From Afipia sp. (GTDB taxonomy: Bacteria > Pseudomonadota > Alphaproteobacteria > Rhizobiales > Xanthobacteraceae), in assembly GCA_017308595.1 (NCBI GenBank), contig JAFKER010000005.1, positions 630,950-694,949 on the forward strand: a DNA stretch of 64,000 bases. Direction: 5' to 3'. Made by a program: the position numbers and the translations under genes. The notes under the pieces were generated by a model, which saw only the letters and a list, made by a program, of their open reading frames with translations, was not told where the DNA came from and searched no databases. Below are positions 51,911 to 59,286 of the stretch, one piece after another; position 1 is the stretch's first letter; each line of letters opens with the position of its first letter.

Positions 51911-51957
51911 CCTCATAAATATATTACGATAATTATTATCGCGATATATTTATGAGG
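51911..51957. promoter_or_regulatory. Long palindromic operator 1 (MarR/OhrR-type)
   Basis: An imperfect 47-base palindrome. The outer 14 bases CCTCATAAATATAT pair perfectly with ATATATTTATGAGG, and the centre contains TTATCGCGATAT. It lies 35 bases upstream of the DUF308 gene start. The TTATCGCGATA half is repeated at 51985. The likely binder is the adjacent OhrR-like protein. Confidence 0.65.
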
Positions 51958-51984
51958 ATTGTTGGGCGAGGCGTCCAGAATTAA

Positions 51985-52011
51985 TTATCGCGATATACGT
52001 TATTGTGATAA
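51985..52011. promoter_or_regulatory. Palindromic operator 2 (MarR/OhrR-type)
   Basis: TTATCGCGATA and TATTGTGATAA form an inverted repeat matching at 9 of 11, nine bases upstream of the regulator start at 52021. It shares TTATCGCGATAT exactly with operator 1. Autorepression is the likely role. Confidence 0.6.
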
Positions 52012-52020
52012 GTCGAGAGA

Positions 52021-52482
52021 ATGACCGTGAATGACATCACACTGGATCAGCAACTCTGCTTTGCGCTGTATAGCGCCAGCATCGCCATCGGCCGTGCTTA
52101 CAAGCCGCTGCTGGATGCGTTGGAAATCACCTACCCGCAGTATCTTGTTTTGAGCACATTGTGGGAACGCGATGCGCAAAGCGTTGGGACTATCGCCGAT
52201 CGGCTGGCCTTGGAATCGAGCACGATCACGCCCCTTGTGAAACGGCTTGAGCAGGCTGGCTTTGTTGTGCGGAAACGGAATCCCGAAGACGAGCGACAAG
52301 TCGTTGTGAGCCTCACAGCCAAGGGAACGGCCATGCGCGAAAAGTCACGCTGTCTGGGGGAAACGCTGTTTGCGGCGGCCCGTATGTCACCCAAGCGCCT
52401 GATTGACCTCAACCGTGAAGTCCGGGCCTTTCGCGATGCTGTGAACGACTCCATGGAAAAAACTTCCTTGGCACAGCCCTGA
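52021..52482 (+). CDS. MarR-family regulator, OhrR-like
   Basis: A 153-residue winged-helix MarR protein. The N-terminus LDQQLCFALYSASIAIGRAY, then YPQYLVLSTLWE, is the OhrR pattern, with the peroxide-sensing Cys13 in place. The recognition region SSTITPLVKRLEQAGFVVRKR and the wing DERQVVVSLT are visible. A second Cys (Cys111) suggests a two-Cys type that forms a disulfide on oxidation. OhrR proteins repress ohr, an organic peroxide reductase, but no ohr gene is in this window; the divergent neighbour is a DUF308 membrane protein. Two palindromes lie in the intergenic space. The regulator call is firm; the OhrR function is inferred from residues. Confidence 0.88.
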   Translation: MTVNDITLDQQLCFALYSASIAIGRAYKPLLDALEITYPQYLVLSTLWERDAQSVGTIADRLALESSTITPLVKRLEQAGFVVRKRNPEDERQVVVSLTAKGTAMREKSRCLGETLFAAARMSPKRLIDLNREVRAFRDAVNDSMEKTSLAQP

Positions 52483-52549
52483 TTCCATCGGCACTGCACC
52501 GCCGACCAGAGCGATCACCGATAAGCGTTTTCAGATCGGGCGTCGCGCC

Positions 52550-52657
52550 ATGTCTAAGTTTGCCAAAAAGCGAGCTCAGGTAAGCGGCGTGATCGCTTGC
52601 GTGTGTATGCTCAGCTCAATCCGCGTTGAGTCACATGCCAATGAGTCCCAGCCCTAA
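52550..52657 (+). CDS. Possible 35-residue secreted small protein
   Basis: A short ORF with a basic start (MSKFAKKRAQ), a short hydrophobic run (VSGVIACVCMLSSI) and a SHA-NE junction that resembles a signal peptidase site, then stop. It overlaps the slyX 3' end by four bases, convergently. No clear Shine-Dalgarno is present and chance occurrence is possible. I do not recognise a family. It is weak and listed only so that it is not lost. Confidence 0.2.
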   Translation: MSKFAKKRAQVSGVIACVCMLSSIRVESHANESQP

Positions 52658-52872
52658 TAATGGGGCGGCGGCTCGTTCGTGATGGGCGAGCCTGACTTTG
52701 CTTCGGCGTCTTCAAGCCGTTCGCGCAGGTTGAGCATTTCGCGGCTCAGAGCGTCGATCTGCTTCCATTGTGCGGTGATGGTGTTGTTGAGGGTCTCGAT
52801 GGTTTCGTCCAGATAGGCGATCCGGATTTCCAGCGCATCGATCCGTGCCGCAGGCGACGTGGTCTCAGTCAT
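52654..52872 (-). CDS. slyX: SlyX family protein
   Basis: A 72-residue protein, almost wholly a coiled coil ([20 protein letters not shown], then [16 protein letters not shown]), ending in the family's NEPPPHY tail. SlyX proteins are small and cytoplasmic, of unknown biochemical role. The ATG at 52872 lies inside the end of the TrhO gene, overlapping by eight bases, so the two are translationally coupled; another ATG at 52884 is less likely. The ending PPPHY is a strong SlyX mark. Confidence 0.88.
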   Translation of the reverse strand: MTETTSPAARIDALEIRIAYLDETIETLNNTITAQWKQIDALSREMLNLRERLEDAEAKSGSPITNEPPPHY

Positions 52873-53662
52873 TGGCCTGCTCACTCATGTCGATTTCGGT
52901 TGCGTCGGTGTGGTCGCCGTCGCTGCCCAATTCCTGACGCTCGCTCAAGCCGTGACCGAGCGCGACGCGCTGGTCGAACACGAAGCATTCGCCGCGCCAC
53001 AGGCTTTGCGTCTCGGGAATGTCCTCCAGATATTTCAGGATGCCGCCCTTGAGATGGTAGACTTCCTTGAAGCCCTGCGACAGCAGGTAAGAACTGGCTT
53101 TCTCGCAGCGGATACCGCCGGTGCAGAACATCGCAATTTTCTTGTGCTTGTCCGGATCGAGCGACTTGCCGGCAAACTCCGGAAATTCGCCAAAGCGGGT
53201 TATCTTCGGATCGATAGCGCCTTCAAAGGTCCCCATCTCGACCTCGAATGCGTTGCGCGTGTCGAGTAGCAGGACGTCCTCCCGCTTGATGAGATCGTTC
53301 CAGTCCGCAGCATCGACATAGGTGCCGACCTGGGCATTTGGATCGGTTTCAGGATCGCCCAGCCGGACGATTTCCTTCTTCAGGCGGACCTTCATCCGGT
53401 TGAATGGCATGTTGGCGGCGGTGGAGAATTTCAGTTCCAGATTGTCCAGCCGGCCATTGAACAGGGCACCATGTTGTAGCTGGTTCATCAGAGCATCGAT
53501 CGCGGCGTCGCCGCCGGCCACGGTGCCGTTGATACCTTCGGCGGCGAGGAGAATGATCCCTCTGATATCCAGCGCCACGCACATATTACGCAATGGCTCC
53601 CGGAGGTTCTCGAAATCGGGGAGCGCGACGAACTGATAAAAGGCAGCGACTTTGTACGACAT
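52865..53662 (-). CDS. trhO: tRNA uridine(34) hydroxylase TrhO (rhodanese-like)
   Basis: A 265-residue rhodanese-domain protein of the YceA/TrhO group, which hydroxylates U34 of certain tRNAs using prephenate-independent oxygen chemistry. The N-terminal acylphosphatase-like half ([28 protein letters not shown]) precedes a rhodanese half with the catalytic loop [14 protein letters not shown]. Both Cys of CTGGIRC are kept. It ends with a hydrophilic tail (about residues 235-265). It overlaps slyX downstream by eight bases. The start is the ATG at 53662; upstream is the promoter region shared with the divergent RND exporter. Confidence 0.9.
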   Translation of the reverse strand: MSYKVAAFYQFVALPDFENLREPLRNMCVALDIRGIILLAAEGINGTVAGGDAAIDALMNQLQHGALFNGRLDNLELKFSTAANMPFNRMKVRLKKEIVRLGDPETDPNAQVGTYVDAADWNDLIKREDVLLLDTRNAFEVEMGTFEGAIDPKITRFGEFPEFAGKSLDPDKHKKIAMFCTGGIRCEKASSYLLSQGFKEVYHLKGGILKYLEDIPETQSLWRGECFVFDQRVALGHGLSERQELGSDGDHTDATEIDMSEQAND

Positions 53663-53816
53663 GGCCGGGGGTTATATCTCAGCGGACACGACGTCAAAAC
53701 CGGTATTCGGCCCCGCCCGGCCAGAGCCAATCGGCCTGTCTGCCGCATTTTGGGGCAAATCCGGTCCGACCGGTGGTGCTGCGTTCTGGTCCGATTAGGG
53801 GCCGAGAGCGGCCGGT

Positions 53817-56276
53817 GTGTCGCAAGGGCTACTTAATGCTGCTTTATTCGGCGGGCATGCCGCAGATCAGGGAAATCTGCTAGATAAAACGTCGGCTTAC
53901 TCTCGAATCGGAACGGTTCCGTTGCACCAGATTTCAAAAGAGTCCGCTCACAGTGATTCCGGGAAGCGCGATTTCAGTATTGCGTTCGGTCTGGAACGGA
54001 TAGGGCTGATTGCATTGCGCGCGCCGCGCACAGCGGCGGTGGTCCTTCTTGCGCTGGTCGTGATTGCCGTATTCGGCATCCAGCGCATCAAGATCGACGA
54101 TTCGCTGAGCCAATTGTTTCGTTCCGACACGCCCGAGTACAAGCAGTACGAAGAGGTGACCAAGCGCTTTCCGTCCAGCGAATATGACGTGCTGGTTGTG
54201 GTAGAGGGCAAGTCGCTGCTGGAACGTAATTCACTTGAGAAGCTGCGCGACCTGGTCACTGACCTGCAACTCGTGGATGGCACGCGCGGTATCATCTCGC
54301 TGTTCTCGGCCCGGCAACCGCCCGAAGGCGGCAGGTTGCCCGCCGCGCTGTTCCCGGAGACGCTGCCGGAAGGCGCTGCCTATGACGAGTTTATCAAACG
54401 GGTCAGGGATAACGAAGTCATCAAGGGCAAGCTGTTGTCCGAGGATGGCACGCTTGCGCTGATCGTGCTGGCGCTGGACCCAGCAATCGTCGGCAACAAG
54501 GGCCTCAATGCCACTATCGGCGAAGTCCGCAAGATCATGAACGACGATCTTGAAGGCACCGGCCTCAATAGCCAGTTGTCCGGCGTGCCGGTGATGCAAC
54601 TCGAGATCCGCAACGCGGTCGAGCGCGACGGCCTGACCTACAATATCGCGGGCATTCTGGCTGGCTGTATCATCGCGATCATCTTCTTCCGCCGCATTTC
54701 GTTCATGATTGTTGCGGCGTTTCCGCCGCTTCTGGCGATTCTCCTCTCGATCGGTACGTTGGGATGGCTCGGCTTCAGCCTCAATATGTTCCTGAACGTG
54801 ATGACGCCGCTCATCATGGTGATCAGTTTCGCCGACTCGATGCAGCTTACATTCGCCGCGCGCGACCGGCTGATTGCGGGCGAGGACAAATACACGGCGT
54901 TTCGTAACGCCGTGCTGGTGGTCGGACCGGCCTGCGTGCTGACCCACGGCACCGCGGCGCTGTCGTTTCTTGCATTGCAATTCTCCGATTCCGATTTGAT
55001 CCGGACGTTCGGTGAGGCGGGACTGATGGCAACGATCATCGCGCTGATCGCGGTGCTGTCGCTGGTGCCGGTGTTCGGCGTGCTGCTGGTCCGTAAGGAA
55101 AATCTGCTCGCCACCAAGGTGAAGGGCGCTGATCGGGGAGTCGAGGCGCTCCGCGCGTTCTGCGCGTTTATTGCCAAACGCATGGTCGGCCATCCGGGCC
55201 TTTTCAGTCTGATTGCTTTGCTCGTGGTCGTCGGCCTCGGCATTATCTACGCGAGCCTTGAGCCGCGCTATCGACTTGCCGATCAGGTGCCGGACAAGCA
55301 GCAGGCGGTTGAAGCCTCAAGCCGTCTCGACGCCAAGCTCACGGGTGCCAATCCGATCGACGTGCTGATCGAGTTCCCGAAGGGCAAGTCGCTCTACGAT
55401 CAGGAAACGCTCGATACTATCGCCGCGGTCCATTCGATCATCGAAAAGCAGGCGGGCGTCGGCAACGTCTGGTCGATTGAGACATTGCGACGCTGGCTTG
55501 CTGAAAAGGCTGGCCGCTCCGACGTCGCGATCTTGAAGGAGTATGTCGACGTTCTGCCGAAATATCTGTCGCGGCGCTTTATTTCCGAAAACCAGGACGC
55601 GGTTGTCGTTTCAGGACGTGTGCCCGATCTCGATTCGAGCCAAATTCTGCCAACGGTTGAGAAACTGGACGCCGCGATGGGAGCGGTCCGGAGCGCGCAT
55701 CCCGGCTACAATATAGCGGTGACCGGTTTGTCTGCCATTGCTGCGCGCAACAGCGCCAGCATGATCGGCAAACTGAACCACGGTCTCACCATCGAATTCC
55801 TGCTGGTGGCCGTCTTCATCGGACTTGCGTTTCGTTCTGTGGTGGTCATGTTCGCCAGCATCCTGCCCGGTATTTTTCCGGTGGTGCTGTCGGGAACGGT
55901 TCTGTGGTTCCTGGGGGAGGGTCTGCAGTTTGCCAGCGTGGTCGCATTGACCGTGTCGTTCGGCCTCGGGCTGAGTGCGACGATCCATTTCCTCAACAGG
56001 CTGCGGCTTGAGGAGAAGCCTGGTGTCGACGAGGCGCAAGCCGTTGAGCGCGCCACGGTGCTTGTCGGGCCGGCATTGATCCTGACGACCGTGGTGCTGG
56101 CCTGCGGTCTTGTGGTGACGGTGTTCTCCGACCTGCCGTCCTTGCGGCTGTTCGGATGGCTCTCCGCGTTCTCCATGATCGCGGCGCTGATCGCGGACCT
56201 GTTTATCCTGCGGCCGACGGCCATGTGGCTTATCAGCACGTCTCACCGCATCAAGGCGGCATGGGGCAGCAAGTAG
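53817..56276 (+). CDS. RND/MMPL-superfamily transporter (hopanoid- or lipid-exporter-like)
   Basis: An 819-residue inner-membrane protein. The first helix (about residues 72-90, TAAVVLLALVVIAVFGI) is followed by a large periplasmic loop (about 95-270), a bundle of five or six helices (MIVAAFPPLLAILLSIG, FADSMQLTFAARDR), a second helix (FSLIALLVVVGLGIIYA), a second large loop and a last bundle. This two-fold symmetric layout is that of MMPL/RND exporters; HpnN-type proteins move hopanoids in related bacteria. No HlyD partner is adjacent. The start is uncertain: GTG at 53817 is the best candidate but lacks a strong Shine-Dalgarno. It ends at a strong terminator. Specific cargo cannot be read from sequence. 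Confidence 0.82.
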   Translation: MSQGLLNAALFGGHAADQGNLLDKTSAYSRIGTVPLHQISKESAHSDSGKRDFSIAFGLERIGLIALRAPRTAAVVLLALVVIAVFGIQRIKIDDSLSQLFRSDTPEYKQYEEVTKRFPSSEYDVLVVVEGKSLLERNSLEKLRDLVTDLQLVDGTRGIISLFSARQPPEGGRLPAALFPETLPEGAAYDEFIKRVRDNEVIKGKLLSEDGTLALIVLALDPAIVGNKGLNATIGEVRKIMNDDLEGTGLNSQLSGVPVMQLEIRNAVERDGLTYNIAGILAGCIIAIIFFRRISFMIVAAFPPLLAILLSIGTLGWLGFSLNMFLNVMTPLIMVISFADSMQLTFAARDRLIAGEDKYTAFRNAVLVVGPACVLTHGTAALSFLALQFSDSDLIRTFGEAGLMATIIALIAVLSLVPVFGVLLVRKENLLATKVKGADRGVEALRAFCAFIAKRMVGHPGLFSLIALLVVVGLGIIYASLEPRYRLADQVPDKQQAVEASSRLDAKLTGANPIDVLIEFPKGKSLYDQETLDTIAAVHSIIEKQAGVGNVWSIETLRRWLAEKAGRSDVAILKEYVDVLPKYLSRRFISENQDAVVVSGRVPDLDSSQILPTVEKLDAAMGAVRSAHPGYNIAVTGLSAIAARNSASMIGKLNHGLTIEFLLVAVFIGLAFRSVVVMFASILPGIFPVVLSGTVLWFLGEGLQFASVVALTVSFGLGLSATIHFLNRLRLEEKPGVDEAQAVERATVLVGPALILTTVVLACGLVVTVFSDLPSLRLFGWLSAFSMIAALIADLFILRPTAMWLISTSHRIKAAWGSK

Positions 56277-56304
56277 GGCGCCCTCGCATCCAGACCAAAC
56301 GTAA

Positions 56305-56336
56305 AAAGGCCCGCCGGGATGTTCCGGCGGGCCTTT
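56305..56336. terminator. Terminator after the RND transporter gene
   Basis: A perfect 13-bp stem AAAGGCCCGCCGG / CCGGCGGGCCTTT with a six-base loop, then GTCG, 28 bases past the RND stop and 18 bases before the convergent small gene stop at 56355. Serves both directions. Confidence 0.85.
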
Positions 56337-56354
56337 GTCGTGTCAGCAGGAAGC

Positions 56355-56858
56355 TTAGTTGCCCTTCGCCAGGTTGATCGTCACGCCTCGCAGTTCGCCC
56401 TTGGAACTGATGTTGACCGACTGCCTGTTGCCGCGTGTGCTGACGTTGAATGTCGCTGCATAACCGTTGGTCTGGACAAGCGCAGTAACCTGTCCATTCG
56501 AGATGCTGCCTTCGACGCTGCCATTGACGCCGCGGCTCGCCTCGCTCCATGAGCCGGTAATGCTGTTCCCCTTCGCAGCGATGTCGCTGGTGAGTTCGAA
56601 TTTATAACTATCGCTGGCGCAGCGCAGCACCTGATGCAGGTTATTGCCGCTGCCGTCGACGGTGTAAGTGCCTCGGCAACGGATGCGTTCGGTGCCGCCC
56701 TCTGCAATGGTAATCGTGCCGTTGCCGGACCAATTGCCTGCATAATTGGCAAATGGAGAAGAGTCTGCCTGGGCAAGTGTGGGGGCCGTCAGGGCAGCTG
56801 CCGTCAGAGCGGCTACGCGGAAACGGCGATAATCAAAACGGAGAGCGGGAAAAAACAT
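56355..56858 (-). CDS. Small exported protein of unknown function
   Basis: A 167-residue protein with a signal peptide (residues 14-30, VAALTAAALTAPTLAQA) and a beta-rich mature part with repeated short segments (NYAGNWSGNGTITIAEGG, RCRGTYTVDGSGNNL, ITGSWSEASRGVNGSVEGSI). Two cysteines (RIRCRGTY and VLRCASDS) could form a disulfide. The pattern suggests a lipocalin- or calycin-like barrel, but I do not recognise the family. The start at 56858 is chosen because it heads the signal peptide; the open frame reaches 57143 without support. It converges with the RND gene and is divergent from the third Liv system. Confidence 0.7.
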   Translation of the reverse strand: MFFPALRFDYRRFRVAALTAAALTAPTLAQADSSPFANYAGNWSGNGTITIAEGGTERIRCRGTYTVDGSGNNLHQVLRCASDSYKFELTSDIAAKGNSITGSWSEASRGVNGSVEGSISNGQVTALVQTNGYAATFNVSTRGNRQSVNISSKGELRGVTINLAKGN

Positions 56859-57158
56859 CTGTAAACACCATCGTTGCGGTCGGTCTCTATTAGTAGGTCT
56901 TAGCACGCTTTGGTTCATACTAAAACGTGGCGCAGTGCACCAAAATGGCAGAATTGCCGCAGGGAGGCTTTTTGTCGGTTCGATGACGGGACCCCTCCAG
57001 GGGCGCCGGGCAAGGTTTCCCTGCCTCGCGCACGCTGCAGCGCAAAGATCGGATGTTTGACACTTTTCCGCGGCGGATCGGTAGACATTCCCGTTTTTCG
57101 GACATCTAATCCTCTCCAAGGCCGGCAGAAAAAGCACGGTCATTTGGGAGGACGACGA
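56859..57158. other. 300-base divergent intergenic region
   Basis: The space between the small exported protein and the third Liv binding protein. It holds both promoters. A TTGACA at 57057-57062 may be a -35 for the Liv operon, but no good -10 is at the usual spacing. I see no gene, RNA or clear operator. Confidence 0.6.
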
Positions 57159-58304
57159 ATGAAATTAACGCGACGTGATTTCACCGCCGGTGTTGCTGCA
57201 ACTCTCGCGACACCCGCGTTCATCAAGAGCGCCGGAGCACAGGGCGCCACCGTCAAGATCGGCATGGTTCTCCCGGTCACAGGATCGGCGGCGGAGCAGG
57301 GCAAGTTCGCACTTAACGGAGCGAAGCTTGCACTTGAGGCGGTCAACAAGGCAGGCGGCATTCTCGGCAAGCAGGTTGAACTGATTACCGAGGACGATCA
57401 GACCACCAATCCAGGCGTTGTCCTCGCCTTCTCAAAGCTGGCGGCTCAGCCGGACATTGTTGCCTTCCTTGGATCTATCCGCTCGACGCAGGTTCATGCG
57501 ATGGCGCCGGACGTGCTGAAACTCGGCAAGCCGATGGCAATCGGCGGAACCGATCCTAACCTGACCCATATGAGTAACAAGTGGCTGTTCCGTTTCCGCC
57601 CGAACGACAGCTATTCGGGAAGCGTGATCGCGGATTACGGCACCAACACGCTGGGCAAGAAGAAGTGGGCCGTGCTGCATTCCACCGATGCGTTCGGCAC
57701 GGCGGGCGGCAAGGCGCTCACCGAAGGACTGAGCAAGCTCGGCATTACGCCCGTGCTCGATCAGGGCTACGCCAACCAGAGCCAGGATTTCACTCCGGTG
57801 GTGCTGGCGATCAAGCAATCCGGCGCCGACGTGCTGGGCTCATACTTCACCTTCGAAAACGATCTCGGCATTTTCGCGCGGCAGCTGCGCCAGCTTGGCG
57901 TCAACATTCCGTGGGTTGGCTCGCCGTCCATTGTCGGCGTGTCCTCGACACGGCTTGCGGGCGCATCGTTGTTCGGAACTTATGGCGTGGCCGACTATGC
58001 CGAAGAGTCCAGCCCGACGGCCAAAGCCTATGGCAAAGCCTATCGCGACGCCTACAAGCTCGCACCGGACAACCAGAGCGCATGGACCTATGACGCCGTT
58101 ACCGTACTCGCAAAGGCGATGAACGCGGCAAAGTCCACAGAGCCCGAGAAGGTTCGTACTGCGATCCTGGCGATCAAGGGATTCGAAGGTGCAGAGGGTC
58201 AGTACAACTTCGACGAAAACGGCGACGGGCTTCACGGCTATAACATCGTGAAGAACGAGAAGGGGACCATCGTTTTCGACAAACATATCGAAGCGAAGCG
58301 GTAA
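57159..58304 (+). CDS. Liv-type ABC transporter substrate-binding protein (system 3)
   Basis: A 381-residue periplasmic binding protein. The N-terminus LTRRDFTAGVAATLATPAFI has a twin-arginine TRRDF motif, so it is probably exported folded by Tat. The mature start VKIGMVLPVTGSAAEQG is the Peripla_BP_6 hallmark. GGGAGG lies seven bases before the ATG at 57159; the open frame upstream to 56910 is not real. It is the first gene of an operon with livH, a livM-livG fusion, livF, an Ldh_2 dehydrogenase, an HpcH/HpaI aldolase and a UxaA-like gene. That enzyme set suggests that the ligand is a hydroxy- or keto-acid and not a branched-chain amino acid. Confidence 0.9.
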   Translation: MKLTRRDFTAGVAATLATPAFIKSAGAQGATVKIGMVLPVTGSAAEQGKFALNGAKLALEAVNKAGGILGKQVELITEDDQTTNPGVVLAFSKLAAQPDIVAFLGSIRSTQVHAMAPDVLKLGKPMAIGGTDPNLTHMSNKWLFRFRPNDSYSGSVIADYGTNTLGKKKWAVLHSTDAFGTAGGKALTEGLSKLGITPVLDQGYANQSQDFTPVVLAIKQSGADVLGSYFTFENDLGIFARQLRQLGVNIPWVGSPSIVGVSSTRLAGASLFGTYGVADYAEESSPTAKAYGKAYRDAYKLAPDNQSAWTYDAVTVLAKAMNAAKSTEPEKVRTAILAIKGFEGAEGQYNFDENGDGLHGYNIVKNEKGTIVFDKHIEAKR

Positions 58305-58310
58305 GCGTCG

Positions 58311-58336
58311 CGGCGGCCTCCGAAAAGGGGCCGCCG
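58311..58336 (+). terminator. Stem-loop between system 3 binding protein and livH
   Basis: CGGCGGCC and GGCCGCCG form a perfect 8-bp stem with a 10-base AG-rich loop, six bases after the binding-protein stop. A run TTCGCC rather than U-tract follows, so partial termination or mRNA protection is likely. It parallels stem-loops after the other three binding-protein genes. Confidence 0.55.
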
Positions 58337-58410
58337 TTCGCCTTTAGCGTGTCCCGATGACGGGCGGCCAATGACCTGACCGCGCCCGCGTGCCTCGAAA
58401 GTCGGATGTT

Positions 58411-59286
58411 ATGGATCAGATACTTCAGTTGCTCTTCACGGGCATCGGAATCGGCTCGGTCTATGCGCTTGTGGCGTTGGGCTTCGTGCTGATTTTCCGC
58501 GCGACAAATGTCGTGAACTTCGCGCAAGGCGAGTTCTCGATGGTGGCGGCATTTCTGATGGTGGTGTTCGCCGTCGATCTGCAGTGGCCGTACTGGCTGT
58601 CGTTCCTGATCTCGCTGGGCGGAATGGCGTTGTTCGGCGTGATCTTCAATCTCGGCGTCTACTATCCGCTGCGTCACCGCACATTCCTGCCGGTCATCAT
58701 CGCTACCATCGGTGCGTCGATCTTTCTCGCCAACTCGGTTCTGGCGATCTACGGGCCGGCGCCGCAGGTGCTGGAGGGATGGTTCGAAACACCGGGCATC
58801 CAGCTTGGGCCGGTCTATCTCGACAGTCAGTATTTGTTGATCATCGCCGTCACCATTGCGCTCGTGATCCTGAACTACTGGTTCTTCGAGCATACGATGC
58901 TCGGCAAGAAACTGCAGGCGACATCGCAGGACAAGGAGATGGCGTCGCTGCTCGGCATCTCGGTATCAAGCATGATTATGATCACGTTCATTTATTCCGC
59001 TGTGCTGGGAGGGCTGGCGGGTATTCTGGTGGCGCCCATTCTCTTCGTTTCGATCCAGATGGGAGCAACCATTGCGCTGAAGGCGTTCGCCGCAACAATC
59101 ATTGGCGGATTCGGTGACGTGACCGGCGCGATCATCGGTGGCATCGCCCTCGGAATCATCGAGACATTCGGCGCGGCTTATATCTCGGTACCATACAAGG
59201 ATGCCTTCGCGTTTCTTGTGCTGATCGCGTTCCTGGTCTTCCGTCCGCAAGGCATCTTCGGCGAGCGTGTGGCGGAAAAAGCATGA
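58411..59286 (+). CDS. Liv-type ABC transporter permease, LivH family (system 3)
   Basis: A 291-residue permease with eight or so helices and LivH marks GFVLIFRATNVVNFAQGEFSM and TIIGGFGDVTGAIIGGIA. The ATG at 58411 is chosen over a GTG at 58390. It overlaps the livM-livG fusion by four bases (ATGA). It pairs with the permease half of that fusion. The length is normal for the family. Confidence 0.92.
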   Translation: MDQILQLLFTGIGIGSVYALVALGFVLIFRATNVVNFAQGEFSMVAAFLMVVFAVDLQWPYWLSFLISLGGMALFGVIFNLGVYYPLRHRTFLPVIIATIGASIFLANSVLAIYGPAPQVLEGWFETPGIQLGPVYLDSQYLLIIAVTIALVILNYWFFEHTMLGKKLQATSQDKEMASLLGISVSSMIMITFIYSAVLGGLAGILVAPILFVSIQMGATIALKAFAATIIGGFGDVTGAIIGGIALGIIETFGAAYISVPYKDAFAFLVLIAFLVFRPQGIFGERVAEKA

